In this document: in pieces, positions 1 through 12,895 of the stretch
Numbering within the stretch: position 1 is the stretch's first letter
Layout: every line of letters starts with the position of its first letter
Source: Hansfordia pulvinata
Lineage: Eukaryota; Ascomycota; Sordariomycetes; Xylariales
Direction: 5' to 3'
NCBI GenBank assembly: GCA_006538405.1
Contig: BJKQ01000002.1
Coordinates: forward strand, 1 to 64,000
Length of the DNA stretch: 64,000 bases
Made by a program: the position numbers and the translations under genes
Notes under the pieces: generated by a model
The model's input: only the letters and a program-made list of their open reading frames with translations
The model's database searches: none
What the model was told of the DNA's origin: nothing

Positions 1-99
1 CCCTAACCCTAACCCTAACCCTAACCCTAACCCTAACCCTAACCCTAACCTAACCCTAACCCTAACCCTAACCCTAACCCTAACCCTAACCCTAACCCT
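1..99. repeat. Telomere repeat tract, left chromosome end
   Basis: About sixteen copies of CCCTAA (TTAGGG on the other strand) start at base 1 and run to base 99. One unit, around 48-53, has lost a C (CCTAA). This is the canonical telomere repeat of filamentous ascomycetes. Its orientation, C-rich strand reading inward, means base 1 is at or very near a true chromosome end. The tract passes directly into RIP-altered AT-rich DNA with no intact gene between. Confidence 0.98.
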
Positions 100-3000
100 G
101 CTTATACTTTTAATAAGGCTTATAATATTAAAGATTTACTTATATAACTTATACACGTTAAAAAGTAAAAAAAGTTAATAATATTATTATTACGCTTTAT
201 CCGTACCGGTTATAACTTATAAAATACGGTTAACGTTTTATATATTAAGGTTAAAAAGCTTAATAATATAAGCACGGTGTTTATTAAAAAATTTAACTTA
301 ATATTATTAAATAATATACTTTAATATAAGCGTGAATATTATATTTAACCTTTTATTAACCTTAAATATAAACTTAACTTACTTTAACGTTATAACCTCG
401 TTTATAATAATAACCACCTTTTAAATAATAATAATAATAATATAAAGTAAGTAATTAACATTAATAAACCACGCCGTGCCCGTTTAAGCGCTTATAAGGT
501 TATATATATTTAAGATATATATAATAATTAATATATCCTTTATTAAAGCGGGGTATTATTAATCGAAAAGCGCGTGTAAAAGCCATATTATATTAAATTA
601 CTTAAATTACGTTTTAAAGCTAAATCCGCGGCCGGTATTATAAGTGCCTTTTATATAAGGCACCTTATAACGTTAAAGCTATATATACTTAAATAAGATA
701 ATTAAGGTAACGGATAATTATAATAATTATTATAATATTAAGTTAATATTAAAGTGATTTATTTACTATTTTTAATTAAAGGTTATAACATTACTTATAT
801 TAAGGTTAATAAACACGTTAAAGCGCTCGATTATAATAATAAAACGACGTATATTAATAAAGATAAAAGAAGTAATAAAAAATATAAATATAATTATAAA
901 GCGCTTATATACGGTAAGCGAATTTATATAAATAAAGCGGTATTATATATATAAATATTCTTTAATATACTTATTAAAGTTAATATAATTAATAACGTTA
1001 TATTATATACGTACCTTAATATAATACCCTTATAAGTTAACCTTTTATTACCTTTTTTAAAAGTTAATATAATTAAAGAACTTATACTTTTATAATTTAA
1101 AAAAGGATATTACACGTTTTTTATTTATATAAGTATTAACGTATAAGCCGTTAAGTATAAAAATGTAAGTTATATATAACTTTAAGTTAAAGTATAAGGT
1201 TAAGAACTTAAGGTTTAAAAAACACGTGTGCTTTTTATTAAGCGTATATAATAGTTCTTTAATAATATTATACGCTTTAACTTAAAAAAGCATTAAACGC
1301 GTGTAACGCTTAAGGTTTTTAATAAGGTTTATACACTTAACGTTCTTTATAAGGTTTATTATATACTTTTAATTAATAAAGCCGGTAAATAAGTGCTTTA
1401 AATCGCCGTTTTAAAGCTAATTAAGGTAATTAAGCTTATATATTAATATTATACCTTTACGTAACTATATTTTATTAACCGTAAAACACGGTACATTTTT
1501 AAAGTTAAAGTCGATTTAATAACCTTTTTTATTAACGAAACGCTTATTAAGCTTATTATTAAATAAGTGATTAAACTTATTTATTACCTTAAAAGGGGGG
1601 TAACCTTATATAACGTCCTTAAAGCCGTAAGCTTATAAAAATAAGATAAGTTTTTAAAATATATTTAAAGGCTTATTATTATTATTAAGCTTTATATTAT
1701 ATTAATAACGAAAAGTAACGTAAAATTTAAGCATGTTTTTATATAATATAATATATTTAAGTACGATACGTCGGCCACTTTATATAACTTTAAATATATT
1801 AAATAAAACTATTACTTTAATGAGCGCGTATAAGTAATCTTATAAATATTATTATAAAGTGTTATTAAAGTAAAATATATATATAATTAAAAAGAGGCAT
1901 TTATTAATAAATAATTACGCGAGTTAATTTAAAAGGTGTTAAGTCTTTCTTAATTAAACTTTTATATATAAAAATATAATATAAACATATATCTTACTTA
2001 TATTTTTAAATTTACCGAGCTTAATATTATAACACTTATAAAGGTTAATAATAAAGAATTATATATATAAGTTTTAAGTTACTTTAAATCCGTATATAAA
2101 AGTATATCTTATAAAAAAGTTATTATTAATAGCCGTAAGGCTTTTTAAGTGTATAATATAATTATTTATATCGTATAACTTAATAACTTAAATATTAAAG
2201 CCGGATATCTTTATTTAACTTTTATAAAAGGAGAGGAAGGGTTAATCTTTATTAAATAAAAGTTTATTTTATTAAATATTATTATTAAGCTAATTACGAC
2301 TTTAAGTGTTATTTTTTAAAAGTTAATATAAGTGGTTATCGGTATTATTATAATTAACGGCGTGCTTTAAGTGTTAAAACGTTTTATTAAGAGTTTAACC
2401 TTTTTTAATTAAGTTATTATTTATTTTAAATAGTTTAATTAACTTTTAAGTATGCTTAATATTTAAGTAAGTTATAATATTAAATAATCGCTTTAAGCAG
2501 GTTAAAGGTGTGGATAAGTTAAAGGGAAAGGCTTTAAAAATTATCTTAATTTAAGTATTAAAATTAAGGCAATTTTTAATAAGTATTTATATTAATCTTA
2601 ATAAAGTGTAATGTTTAAAATGTACGGTAAGTGTAAGTAAGGTTAAATATAGCTTATAATTACTTAATAATTATAACGGTAATACTTTTATATACGAGTG
2701 GTTCATCGTGTTAAGCCTTTTTTAAGGGTTTAAAATATTTTAATTAATCTTATAAAAACGGGTTAATTTCTTTATTAAAGCGATAAGGAATTTATATTTT
2801 ATTTTTATATTATTAAAGTAAAAGAGTGTATTTATTAATAATGTTATTATCGTTATTTAATCGGTTAATTCGCCGTGCGTTATTACTTACTTATTAACTT
2901 ATATATTTAATAAGACTTAAAACGTTAAGTTAAGTTTAAAGTAATAATTAATAAAAGGTTAATTTAATATTAAAGATACTTTTAAAGTTAAATAATTTAT

Positions 3001-5984
3001 CGTTTTTATTATCTTTATTTAAGTTTAACGCCTTTATATTAAAGTAAGTAATTTATAACGCAGTTAAGGGTAACGTAAGCGAAATAAGTAAGGTAAGTTT
3101 TTAAGTTAAAAAAGGGTTTTAATAAGGTGGTTATATTATATAAGTTAATACCTTAAAGTTAAGGTTACTTTTTATCCGTTTTACTTATACGTATATAAGA
3201 TTAATAAGCGTTAACGTAATTATATTTAATAAACTTTTATTTATTAATACCTTATAATTATTATAATAAAAGTCTTAATCTTAATCTTTATTTATATATT
3301 CTTATTTAATTTAACCGTTATTAAGTTCGTTTTTAAAATATAATATAAAAAGTAAATCTTTTAAAGGTTAATAAATATCTTATATATACGTGTTTTCTTT
3401 TATTATATTATTAATTTATACCTTATTATTAAGATTAAGCAAGACATAAAAGCTTTCTTATATAAGTGTTAAATGGTTTCTTAGTTTATTAATAAGCGAG
3501 CCGTTATTTTTAAAGGGTGTTATACCTTTTAAGATCTTTAATATTAATCTTTTTACTTAAGGTTAACTCCGTTAAGTAATTAATATAATAAATGCTTTTA
3601 ATAATAAATAAAAGTGCTTATCTTATAATTACGTTATTAAGGTAATATCGGTTATTTTAATATTATTAAAAGCGGTATTTATTATATTTATATTATTATT
3701 ACTTATTTTAAACTCGCCTTTTATTTTAAAAATAAGTAATACCATAATAAAGGCATTATTATTAATAATATCGGTGTTAATACCCGTGTTTAATAATAAG
3801 TTTAAGCTATTAATTATAATAATTTTATCTTTAAGTACGTTATAATATAGCTTAATATTAAGTATAATAAAAAGCGTAAAGAATATATTAATAAAAAGGC
3901 TTTTAAAAGGCTTAAATATAAGGTTTATAACATCTTATAATACGGTTAAAGGAACGTATAATTAATAATAAATAATTTATAAGTAAAGGTTAATTATAGC
4001 TTAATATTAAATAAGCGATTATTATAAAGTGATAAGGTTAACTTAAAAATTAAGACACAGGTCAAGTTATAAAGCGATTATTTTTAATATAAGGTTACTT
4101 TATTAAATAGTTTTTAAGTTATAATTTTATAACTTAAGTTTAATATTCTTATTATATAAATTAATAACGTTATTAATTAAAGCGTTTATTAACGGTTAAG
4201 AATGGTTAATAAAGGTTAAAATAAGGCTTTATTACCACTTAAATAGCGTAAGGGTGTAAGCGATCTTATACCTTTTAAGTTAACGTTAACATTATAATAT
4301 AAAGGTTAAAATAAAGCTTATTAAGGTAAAGGATAATTAAAGGTTAAGTTAAGAATTATAAGAATTAACTTATTAATTATAAAGCTTATTATATATATTA
4401 TTTAATTAATTATTATTTAATATATATGATCCGGTGTACGTTTTATTAATTAATTATAAGTTTTAAACTTAAGCTTAATATTTTTACTTTAATATAAATT
4501 AAGTCTTATTAAGGCTTATAATTATAAATAATAACTTAATATTATATAAAGTATAAGGTATATTATATTTTAAAGCGGGAGTAAAGTCGGTTATTAATAA
4601 TATTAATTTAATATAAACTTAAATATACTTAAATTAAAGGTGTAATAATAAAGGTTAAAGTAAGTTACTTATTTTATATTAAAATATTAATTATTGCTTT
4701 TTATTACGAGATAATCGTTACTTATTATAAGGAAAATCTTATACTTAATAAGGGCGGGGGTGGTATTAATAAGTAAAAGTAAATAAATATAATATTAAAG
4801 GTTTATTTATTTTATAAGGTGCTTTATTCACGATCTTTAATTTAAATTACACGTTTTATATTATAATTAAATTAAGCCTTATAAATGATTTAAGCTTATT
4901 AATAAGCACGAGCCGTGTCCCTTTTTTTTATTATATTTAACGTTTATAATAAGTATAATAGCTTAAAATTATCTTATTATTTTATAATAAGGTTATATAA
5001 TTAAAATTACTTAAATCTTTAATATAAGGCTATATAAATATATACTTATAAGGTAATATTAACCTTTAAAGTACGAATTTTATTATATTAAAAGGCGTTT
5101 AAATATTAATAAGTGGTATTAAGTTATTAAAAGATCTTATAGCTTTTATTATAAACTTGATTATATTTATATAAGGCTTATATTATACTTATTTACTTAA
5201 TTAATTTTTGTTTTATTCCTTACTTACCTTTTTATTTTATATAAATATATATATAACGGTTAGCTTATTAATATTAATTAAGTAATAAGCTTAATATTTA
5301 TAAACTATACTTTAATTAATTAATAATATAATATTAAGTTTTTTTATAAAAAAATAAGGATTTTATAATTGCTTTTTATTTTTTATAAGGATACGTAAGG
5401 TTAAATATTTAAAGGCGGGTGTTTTATGTATTTATCGATTTTAATAACTTATAAATAACGGTCTTTTCTTAATTTACTTAAATAATTAATATATATATAT
5501 ATTAATTATTAAAAGTGTTTATTAATCACTTTTAAAAATTAACTTAATTTAATTTAATAATATAATTTAATTATATTTAAGTATTTATTAAATAGTTTAT
5601 TATTAATATAAATTTAAGCGTTTAAAAACTGTTTTAATATTATTTATACCGGGGCAGTTTTTAAAGGGGGAGTTAATAAGTGGTTTACTTATTTAATAAA
5701 AGGGATTATAATATATAATTAATACGTATAAAGTACTGAAAGACTTAATTTAATATTAAATAAGGAATTAATATATTGATTTATTAAGTAAAAAGGGTAA
5801 TATTTATTTATTAATTATATATTATATATATATAATAATATTTATAATTATATATTAAGTAACTTTAATTTAATTAAGCTATTAAACACGCGTGTTATAT
5901 TATAAGCCTTACTCGCTTTTATAATTAATTAATAAAAGGGATTATATAATAATATTAAGATATATAATAATAACTTATTAAAGT

Positions 5985-6440
5985 AAATTAATAAAAGGGT
6001 GATATATCCTTTATTTACTTTTATAACTTAATAATAATAAGGGTCGCGCCACGGTGTTAATATATATATAATTAAGATATTAAGGTTATTTATTTTTAAA
6101 GTTAAATAATAATAAAAAATAAGTAATAATATTTATATATATATAATAAAAAAGTTAAAGCGGATTAATAAAAGGGTAATATATCTTTTATTTACTTTTA
6201 TAATTAAATAATAATAAGGATCACGTTATAACGCTTATATATATAAAGTTTAAAAGTAAAGGTAAATAAATAATAAAAAGTAATATAAGACTTATTTACT
6301 TTTATAATAAAGTAATAATATAAAACACGTAACGGCGTTTATATATATTTAATTTAAAGTTATGGTAAATAAATAATAAAAAGCGATATAAGCCTTACTT
6401 ACTTTTATAATTAAATAATAATAAGGTTAATAACACTGTA
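5985..6440. repeat. Decayed tandem repeat inside the RIP block
   Basis: Four diverged copies of a roughly 70-75 bp core can be aligned by eye at about 5991-6050, 6162-6230, 6261-6336 and 6364-6436. Each core has an AATAAAAGG or AATAAAAAG start, then a TTTACTTTTATAA stretch, then an AATAATAATAAG-like run. Spacing is about 171 bp between the first two and about 100 bp for the rest. A partial fifth copy may lie near 5917-5955. The differences are mostly C/T and G/A, as expected if the copies were RIP targets. Confidence 0.55.
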
Positions 6441-7479
6441 ATTATATGCTTTAAGATATAAAAAAGAGTGATATATTAAATATAATATTATATTAATTAT
6501 ATATAAATAAAAAAGCGGGGTTAAATAAGGGCTTAAATATAACGCTTAACAGTTTTTAATTATTTATATAAAGAATAATAAGGGCGCCAACTCGATATTA
6601 ATTATAAGATAAAGAAGGTGATATCTTTTAACTTAAATTTAACTTAAGATAAGTAAATAAAGCAAAAGAATAAAAGGAGAGATAATAATAGTTTAACTGG
6701 TTAAACATTAAAAGGTGAAGGTTTATATAAGTAACCTTAACCCGATTTTAAAGAAGATAATAAGTAATTAATTAATAATAAGTAATTTAAAGTATTAAAT
6801 AAGTGGTAAATTATTATTAAGAGGTTACTTTTATTTAAAAATAACTTAAATACTTAAATTAATTATTAAGGTAATAAATAATTAAATATATAAGAAACCT
6901 TTTATCTTTATATATCCTTTATTCCTTTATTAATACCGTGTTTTAAATCACGTTCTTTAAAGTGATCTTTATCTTACTTATAACCTTTTTTATAAGCGTC
7001 GCCTTAATTATAATAATTATAATAAGTGTATAAACTGCTTATTATTTTAATAATGATTTTAATTATATGATTTTATTTTATGTTTCCACCTTTCCTTATA
7101 TATATAATTAATTTAACGTTATCTTACGCGATTATTAATTTATAAGTCTTTTACTTATATTAATATAGCCCGTCTTACCGGATTAATAATCGGGTTCGTA
7201 ATACCGGATTAATATACTTAACCTTTAATACACTTATTTTATATATTAAGGTTAAGTTAAGTAAAATTAATAAAAAAGTGGCACGGTATTATAAATAAAA
7301 TAAAAAAGAACTTATAAGATAAAAGCGGAATTAACTTTTTAAAAGACGATAAACGTTTAAGATTATTTTAAGCGTGTTTATATCTCTTACGAATTTAATA
7401 AGAAATAATGGTTAACCTTAACTTAAAGCTAGAAAGAATAAGTTAAACCTTAAGCTTTATACGAGCGCCTTATATAATA

Positions 7480-7870
7480 AGTCAGTCGGAGGAATCGTAA
7501 CGAATTCGCGTGGAGCCTATAAGAGTCGTAGGCTCGCTAATAAAAGGCGGGAACTAGCAGAGTTTTCGGCGTTAAAGGGGGAAACTAAAAACGCCTTAAT
7601 ATCACGGGTTTATAGCCAGAACCGTTACACTTAACGAACGTACGGCGAGGCCGGGGGTAAATAGAGGACGGACGATCGCCAAAAAGTAAAGGGTGCCAGG
7701 TATAAGGATTTTCCAGCACGGCCCTTACTGAAAAAGAGTCTTAACCTGCCCGATCGGCCGGGCTCTTATAAGCGTAAAAGCGAAGCCGTTAAATAACACT
7801 TAACACCCGGTAATTCCACTTTATACTTAAGTAAGAAGGCATGGTAAAGGTAAGCAGATTACGTTAATAT
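7480..7870. other. Less degraded GC-richer island in the RIP block
   Basis: Between about 7480 and 7870 the base composition is much closer to that of normal DNA (stretches such as GCGAGGCCGGGGG), flanked on both sides by strongly AT-rich sequence. No open frame or RNA fold is recognisable. It may be a single-copy insert, an element end, or part of the original element that was hit less by RIP. Confidence 0.5.
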
Positions 7871-8208
7871 GTTAAGAAAACGTGCTTAATTAAGTTATAA
7901 CGAACCTTATTTATAAAGTTAATTCTTTAAGGATTAACTTTAAACCTTTTTTCGACTTAATTATAATAAAGATTAAAAAATATATATATATTATCCGTTT
8001 ATTCAACTTTAAAATCAGGTTTATTATATTCACATTTTACTTATTAGGTTTTAAGTTAATTATTATTATTTATAAACGATGTATTAATTTACACTTTAAC
8101 TTATAACTGATCATAAGCCTTATCACACTAATATCCGTTTAAGCAAAACTTATATACGCACGTAAACACGGGCATTAAAATCATGAACCTAAAACTACTA
8201 ATCGAACG

Positions 8209-9369
8209 TTAACCAGCGTGTGCGCCATCGTCGCTGGCCGCAAACCAAGGATGGGCCAGGGCTTCCCGCGCTGTGATCCGTTTAGCAGGGTCGAGACTCA
8301 TCAGTCTTCCGACCACATCAATGAAATCTGCATCGTGCACGTCGGCCCATTCTACGAAAGGCCGATAAGGTATCTCGTCCTTATCCCGATCCTCCCACAT
8401 CATTTGTAAGACCTCGCAGCCAACTTCGTCGTCGCTTACGAGTCGCATTAAGCCTTGGAGGCTAAGCTCATCGCCAAAGTATGACACCTGTCTTTGTAAA
8501 CGAATCAAAGGTGGGAGGGCACCTGCTGCTTTATGCTTTCGGAGGTCTTCATCGTCACCGAATACGACGCGCCGAGGACAGCATATATGCACTGATAAAG
8601 GTAGTAAGCAATAGGTCATTATACTTGAAAAGGAATGCTTACCACAGCTCCAAAGGAGAACATGTCAGTCGCTTTTGTTAAGGGACCCCTTAAATGACCC
8701 TCAGGGCTGCGCCAGTTCTCGTTGCCTGGGAGCATTCCCTTGATGCATCTACCATTCAGCAGATAACCAGCGTTCTCTAAATCGATGATCTGTGTGGTAT
8801 CGATAGAGAAATCGGCCAGGCCAGCACGGTAATTCACCATGATATTGTCAGGCTTTATATCTATGTGCGACTTAGCTTAACTCCTTAATAACGGAATAGC
8901 TATTATATTTCAAGGTTTATTGAGTTATTATCACTCACCGAGGTGGACTATGTCGCGGTCGTGTAACTGGGCTAGACCTTTTAAGGTATTTCTTAAGATC
9001 GTTTTTTTCGCGGATGTGGGTATTTTCTTCCTTATTAAGCTTAACAGATCATCGTCGAGGTAGGTATAAACAAAAGTATGTCGGTCCGGGATCGAATCCC
9101 ATGGTGATCTGATGAACGGGCTGTCTCGGAGTTGAGGTCGAACATCTTCTGTGAAATTTGCGTAGATTGCTTCGGGTACGCTCTTTAATATGAATTTATC
9201 ATTGCCGGATCTGTCACAGTTATCAGCCACGGATGAAGAAATTGGTATGACAAGGCGACACTGACGTGGCTAGCCACACGGACCCGACGTGTGGTCTTTG
9301 TTGGATTAATTGCTTGCAAGTGTATCGCCTACCCGTGGCTCCGATCAAGACTCTTGTAGCGGATCCCAT
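8209..9369 (-). pseudogene. Atypical protein kinase gene with one-base break
   Basis: Four exons can be joined: from about 9369 (or as far up as 9627) to 9266, then 9210-8939, 8860-8643 and 8591-8209, with introns of 55, 78 and 51 bp. Together they give a kinase fold: a Val-Gly-Ser-Val-Trp glycine loop, a beta-3 lysine (FILK), the catalytic loop HLDIKPDN created exactly at the second splice, DLE in place of DFG, an SPE motif and TDMFSFG. The last exon continues CIYAVLG in one frame and [10 protein letters not shown] in another; a single C is missing near 8571 (GGC CGC became GGCGC). Only that base separates the model from an intact gene, so it is either a recent pseudogene or an assembly error. 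The N-terminus is uncertain. Several codons and the 78-bp intron are AT-rich compared with inner genes, in keeping with the position beside the RIP block. Confidence 0.75.
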
Positions 9370-9627
9370 AGTTCTGATCTGGGCGCTGTTATAGCCGCTC
9401 TGGCTTTGATGATAGTGGTCAACAGTGTAAATACGGATGTTAAAGTACAAAGTCAAGCAGCCAGGTGACGGTGCAATGCGAAGAAGGGTCTTCGATCTGA
9501 CGCCGGGGCTCGCCCAATAAGTGCGCGTTAGCAAGGCTTGCTCCACCTTTAAACCGTTGCCCGGGTGATTTAGCTGGGTTTTCGTAGCTGGCTGCGTTGA
9601 AAGGGGGGTCCAATACTCAGAAACCAA

Positions 9628-10297
9628 TGCCCCTTTCTCACTGCTCTACTCGTAATTGCACTGTAAATATAAGTACATTAACGGTCATTTAAGTGATATA
9701 ATGCCCGTGATGTACATGTTTGAATAATTATAGCGTTTTATACGAAAAGTGGAATGAGATTCTCCTTTCCTTTAAGACAGCCAAGCAGGTCTCTTATAAA
9801 CTAATAATACTTGTTCGCACTGAATCGTCTTCACTTGTAACCGATTCCCGCCGCGACTCGATGTGAAATGTGGAATATATCCTGTATATAGTATTTTCAG
9901 CGTTGCTTCGCGAAAGCCTTGCCACGACGACTCCGTGGTTCTCCACCTTTAATTTAAGGTCGGACTTCCTTCTTCGCGGGGTAATTCAACGTGGTGCAAA
10001 ACCATCCGCGTCGATATCTATAAGCCAATATGTATAGAAGAAATAAGGACGCTCCCTTGACCTGAAAGCTCACCTCGGGATCACGGGTTTTGAATTGAAA
10101 AGGACATATGTCACTCCTTAAATAAGCAAATGATGATTGCTTCATTTATTCAGTAAGAACTATTTAACAGGGGCATAAAGGTGCGAAGCGCATCGTATCG
10201 ACCTTCGGATGGGTAATACTTGGTAGAGATATGGTAACACGGTCAAGCTCTGTATGAACCTTGATTTCGAAGATAAAAGTTGTTTGAGAATCAAGAA
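9628..10297. other. Intergenic, nothing recognised
   Basis: Moderately AT-rich spacer between the kinase and the small secreted-protein gene. Short open frames on both strands lack coding character. Confidence 0.5.
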
Positions 10298-10738
10298 TCA
10301 CATATCGCCTGCCTTCTTGCAACTGAGGAATGGAATGAACTTGTAGATGAAGTCCCTTATCGTGCCACATTTCTCCCCGCTCCCTGTGTACTCTTGGTCG
10401 GGATCGGTGGGGGTGGTAGACACCTGGTTAGAGGACGTGCCCGTTCCGGATGTTAACCCGTTTGTTTGGCCACCGCCGCCTGTTGCGGTTGTTCCTGTCT
10501 GTGACCCAGCACCGCCGGTGTCGCTGCTGCTGCTGCCACCGAGAAAGCTAGAAAGCCCCCTTCGTTCTCTGTTGCGTTTCTTGTTAGACTCAAAGGGTCG
10601 AAGTAACAAGGAAGCCAAGCTAAGAGTGGCAGCTTACAGTTGGGAAGACGAGACACTGCTCGAGATGCCGACGTCAAGCGGCGCGGCGGCAACCATGGAG
10701 GCAGCCCCGTATACGAGGACAATCGAACTGAAGCGCAT
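10298..10738 (-). CDS. Small secreted Ser/Gly-rich protein (one-base break)
   Basis: The gene starts at the ATG at 10738 with a clear signal peptide (MRFSSIVLVYGAASMVAAAP). A 49-bp intron with a GTAAGC donor (10637-10589) follows. The second exon begins LTRNATENEGG, and after one frame change becomes a Ser/Gly/Thr-rich stretch, ending in a short tail with two cysteines (EKCGTIRDF ... FLSCKKAGDM) and a stop at 10298. The change falls in a run of five C on the + strand (10556-10560); adding one base gives a continuous protein of about 130 residues. No family is recognised. Signal peptide, small size, low complexity and a cysteine-bearing tail are features of fungal secreted or effector-like proteins, but that role is inference. 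Another frame stays open downstream to 10164. Confidence 0.5.
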
Positions 10739-12895
10739 TTTCAGCTGACTCTTCTGCTCGAGGCCTGGAGTGCGGTAGTAGTCCGGCTACCTATATGACC
10801 TGATGGAAATGAAAAAGACCTGCTGACTGTAGAGACTAGATAAGGATGAAAAGGTTTGGGGATCTTGCGCCGTGTACGGGCTTGAAATGAGAAACCATTG
10901 AGAGGGGATAAGTCAGGGTTATAGAGGCGGAACGGACTCTTAAGTATTCTTTGGTCCTCTTAATCATTCTTCATTCTCCGCGCAGCAGGCCCGAGAAACG
11001 TCGTGAAAGGCCCAGACCAAGGTGGCGATGCTCGAGCCACCTTCTTGGCTCGTCAAATCCATCATGTCTGTAGAGTCGGGCTTGGCTGCATAGATTCACC
11101 TAGGCAGTCCTTGGCCCGAGGCCACTGGGGCAACATAGAAAAGCGTGTCTGCTCGCGGGGGAGGATTTGCCCTTGGCCTTGACGATGCTCAGCTGCGGAA
11201 CGTCTCAGCTACTACGTAAGCGATACGGCCGGAGTGCCGGGCTGCTTCTTGGTGCAACGAGTCTGAGTAGGATGCGCGTTACGGCGGCCTTACTAAAGTG
11301 TTGCCGCTTCCTTTGGGCGACCATTCCTACACAGCGCCTCGGCACGGCCTCCAGTAGAGCCCGCACACATGTGGGTGACATGGTGCGCTGCGGAGGTCAG
11401 CCCTCCGATAGAGTCCTCTACTTGCCAACCAAGTCCTAGCCCTACGTTCAAACAGGTTCACCGGTCTCCGTCGTGACATTCGGAACTGTGTCCTGTATTG
11501 CCACTTGATGCCGAGCCATGCCAGGCAATGACCCCTTTGCCAGGCGGCCCACTCTTCTCCATCCTACGGTCGGATGAGCATACCAGTAGTCGGCTGTCCC
11601 GGGGGCCGGGGGTTTTATGACGGCGTACGAGTACTGCTTCCATCCTGCGTCCTCTCATTCAGCACAAATTGCTTGCTTGAATTCGGTGTGCATGACAGGC
11701 CTGTGGCGAGTGAGGCGATTCGACTCCTAGGGCTGCTAAAGAAGAAGCTCGCTGTTGCCACGACGTTTCTAAGCAGTACCTTACAGCGTCGAATGCATGA
11801 CTGGTGCAGAAGCCTGGATCGATTGCTTGCGGTTGGCGTTTGTCCCGTGGAAACTGGGAAGCTTCCAATGCCTGTCAGCTCCCATGAAACATGTGCACTG
11901 CCCTTCAGCACCTTCGTTTAGCAGGCCGCACTGTCGCCGATTCAAGGACACCATCCAAAACCGGGTCGCCGAGGGTGCGAATCGCGACGTCGAGCCCCGG
12001 TCCCGAAGAGATGTGGTAAGTGTGTGACCTTCCTCTCCGGAAGATGAATAGAGTTCATGAACTCGCCACTCATGGAATGCCAAGTGGTTTGATGATACTT
12101 TGGTCGCCTGTGTTCATCCGCCACAATGTGTTCCTCCGCGACAATGAGGTGCGGGGCGTCGGAACCCTGCGTGTGTTTGCTGGTGCGCACGCATGTCATC
12201 TCGCAATCACTCGCGGACTTTATGAGATTTCACACTTTTGCTGTCCTATATGGAACGGCCCGTGATAACGACTTGCAGACTTACAGTTTCAGGCAGGTTG
12301 CGGAAGACTGTTCTGTCAGTCTTGCGTTTTCGCCAAAATTACACACACCCTAATGGCTGCCTGGAGCGCTCTGTTAAGGTGGCCTTCTCGCTGGCGGAGC
12401 TGACAGTGGATGCGACAGCCTGCAGGTGGGTGGTAGGTCGCCACGCGCGCCCGGCACCGGCTATTTTATTGCGCTAGGAATGTTTGCCTGCCCCGCGCCT
12501 GCGCAGTGACCGTTGCCTCGAGAATAACGAACAGTTGAAGGGGAATGTTCGAACAAGCTCCTTTATTCAAACCGACAGTTGCCAGCCCCGTCCACCCGAT
12601 TTGTGGCTTCACCACCGTCTTCGCCTTCGATTTCAAGGCCAAGTCGTAAACACCATGCATTCTTCATGGTGAATGGTTCATCTGAGCTTTTTGCGGTCCT
12701 TGCCTACCTACGCGGTCTTGAGCCGCCTTTCCTGTCACGCGCGCAACGGGCGCGTACCAGCTCCGATGTCTTATTCACACACACACTGCTTCGAGAAATA
12801 CACAACTCGGCAGCGTTCTCCCTGCCTCTTTCCACGAACTGTCCGCCGCCCACCTCCATGGGCGGTTTAGATGTGCAGGGTTGGCCGGGATTCGA
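10739..12895. other. Intergenic 2.2 kb, nothing recognised
   Basis: Many overlapping open frames of 60-130 codons on both strands, none with a recognisable domain, consistent splice sites or coding-like composition. A TACGAGTA word lies at 11626-11633. Confidence 0.5.

Larger units (their letters stand above)
100..8208. repeat. RIP-degraded AT-rich subtelomeric block
   Basis: About 8.1 kb of extremely AT-rich DNA, dominated by TTAA, TATA and TAAT words, with stop codons in every frame. CpA and TpG dinucleotides are scarce while CpG remains common, the footprint expected from repeat-induced point mutation (C to T preferentially in CpA) of duplicated DNA. The longest open frame, 754-954 (66 codons, Lys/Tyr/Asn/Ile-rich), is best read as decayed coding sequence, not a gene. 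The original element (retrotransposon, DNA transposon or telomere-linked helicase) can no longer be identified by eye. The block ends within a few bases of the stop codon of the kinase gene at 8209. Confidence 0.9.

Noticed and set aside
754..954. 66-codon open frame in the RIP block
   Set aside because: The composition is simply that of AT-rich DNA (Lys, Tyr, Asn, Ile). No motif or flanking structure supports a gene.
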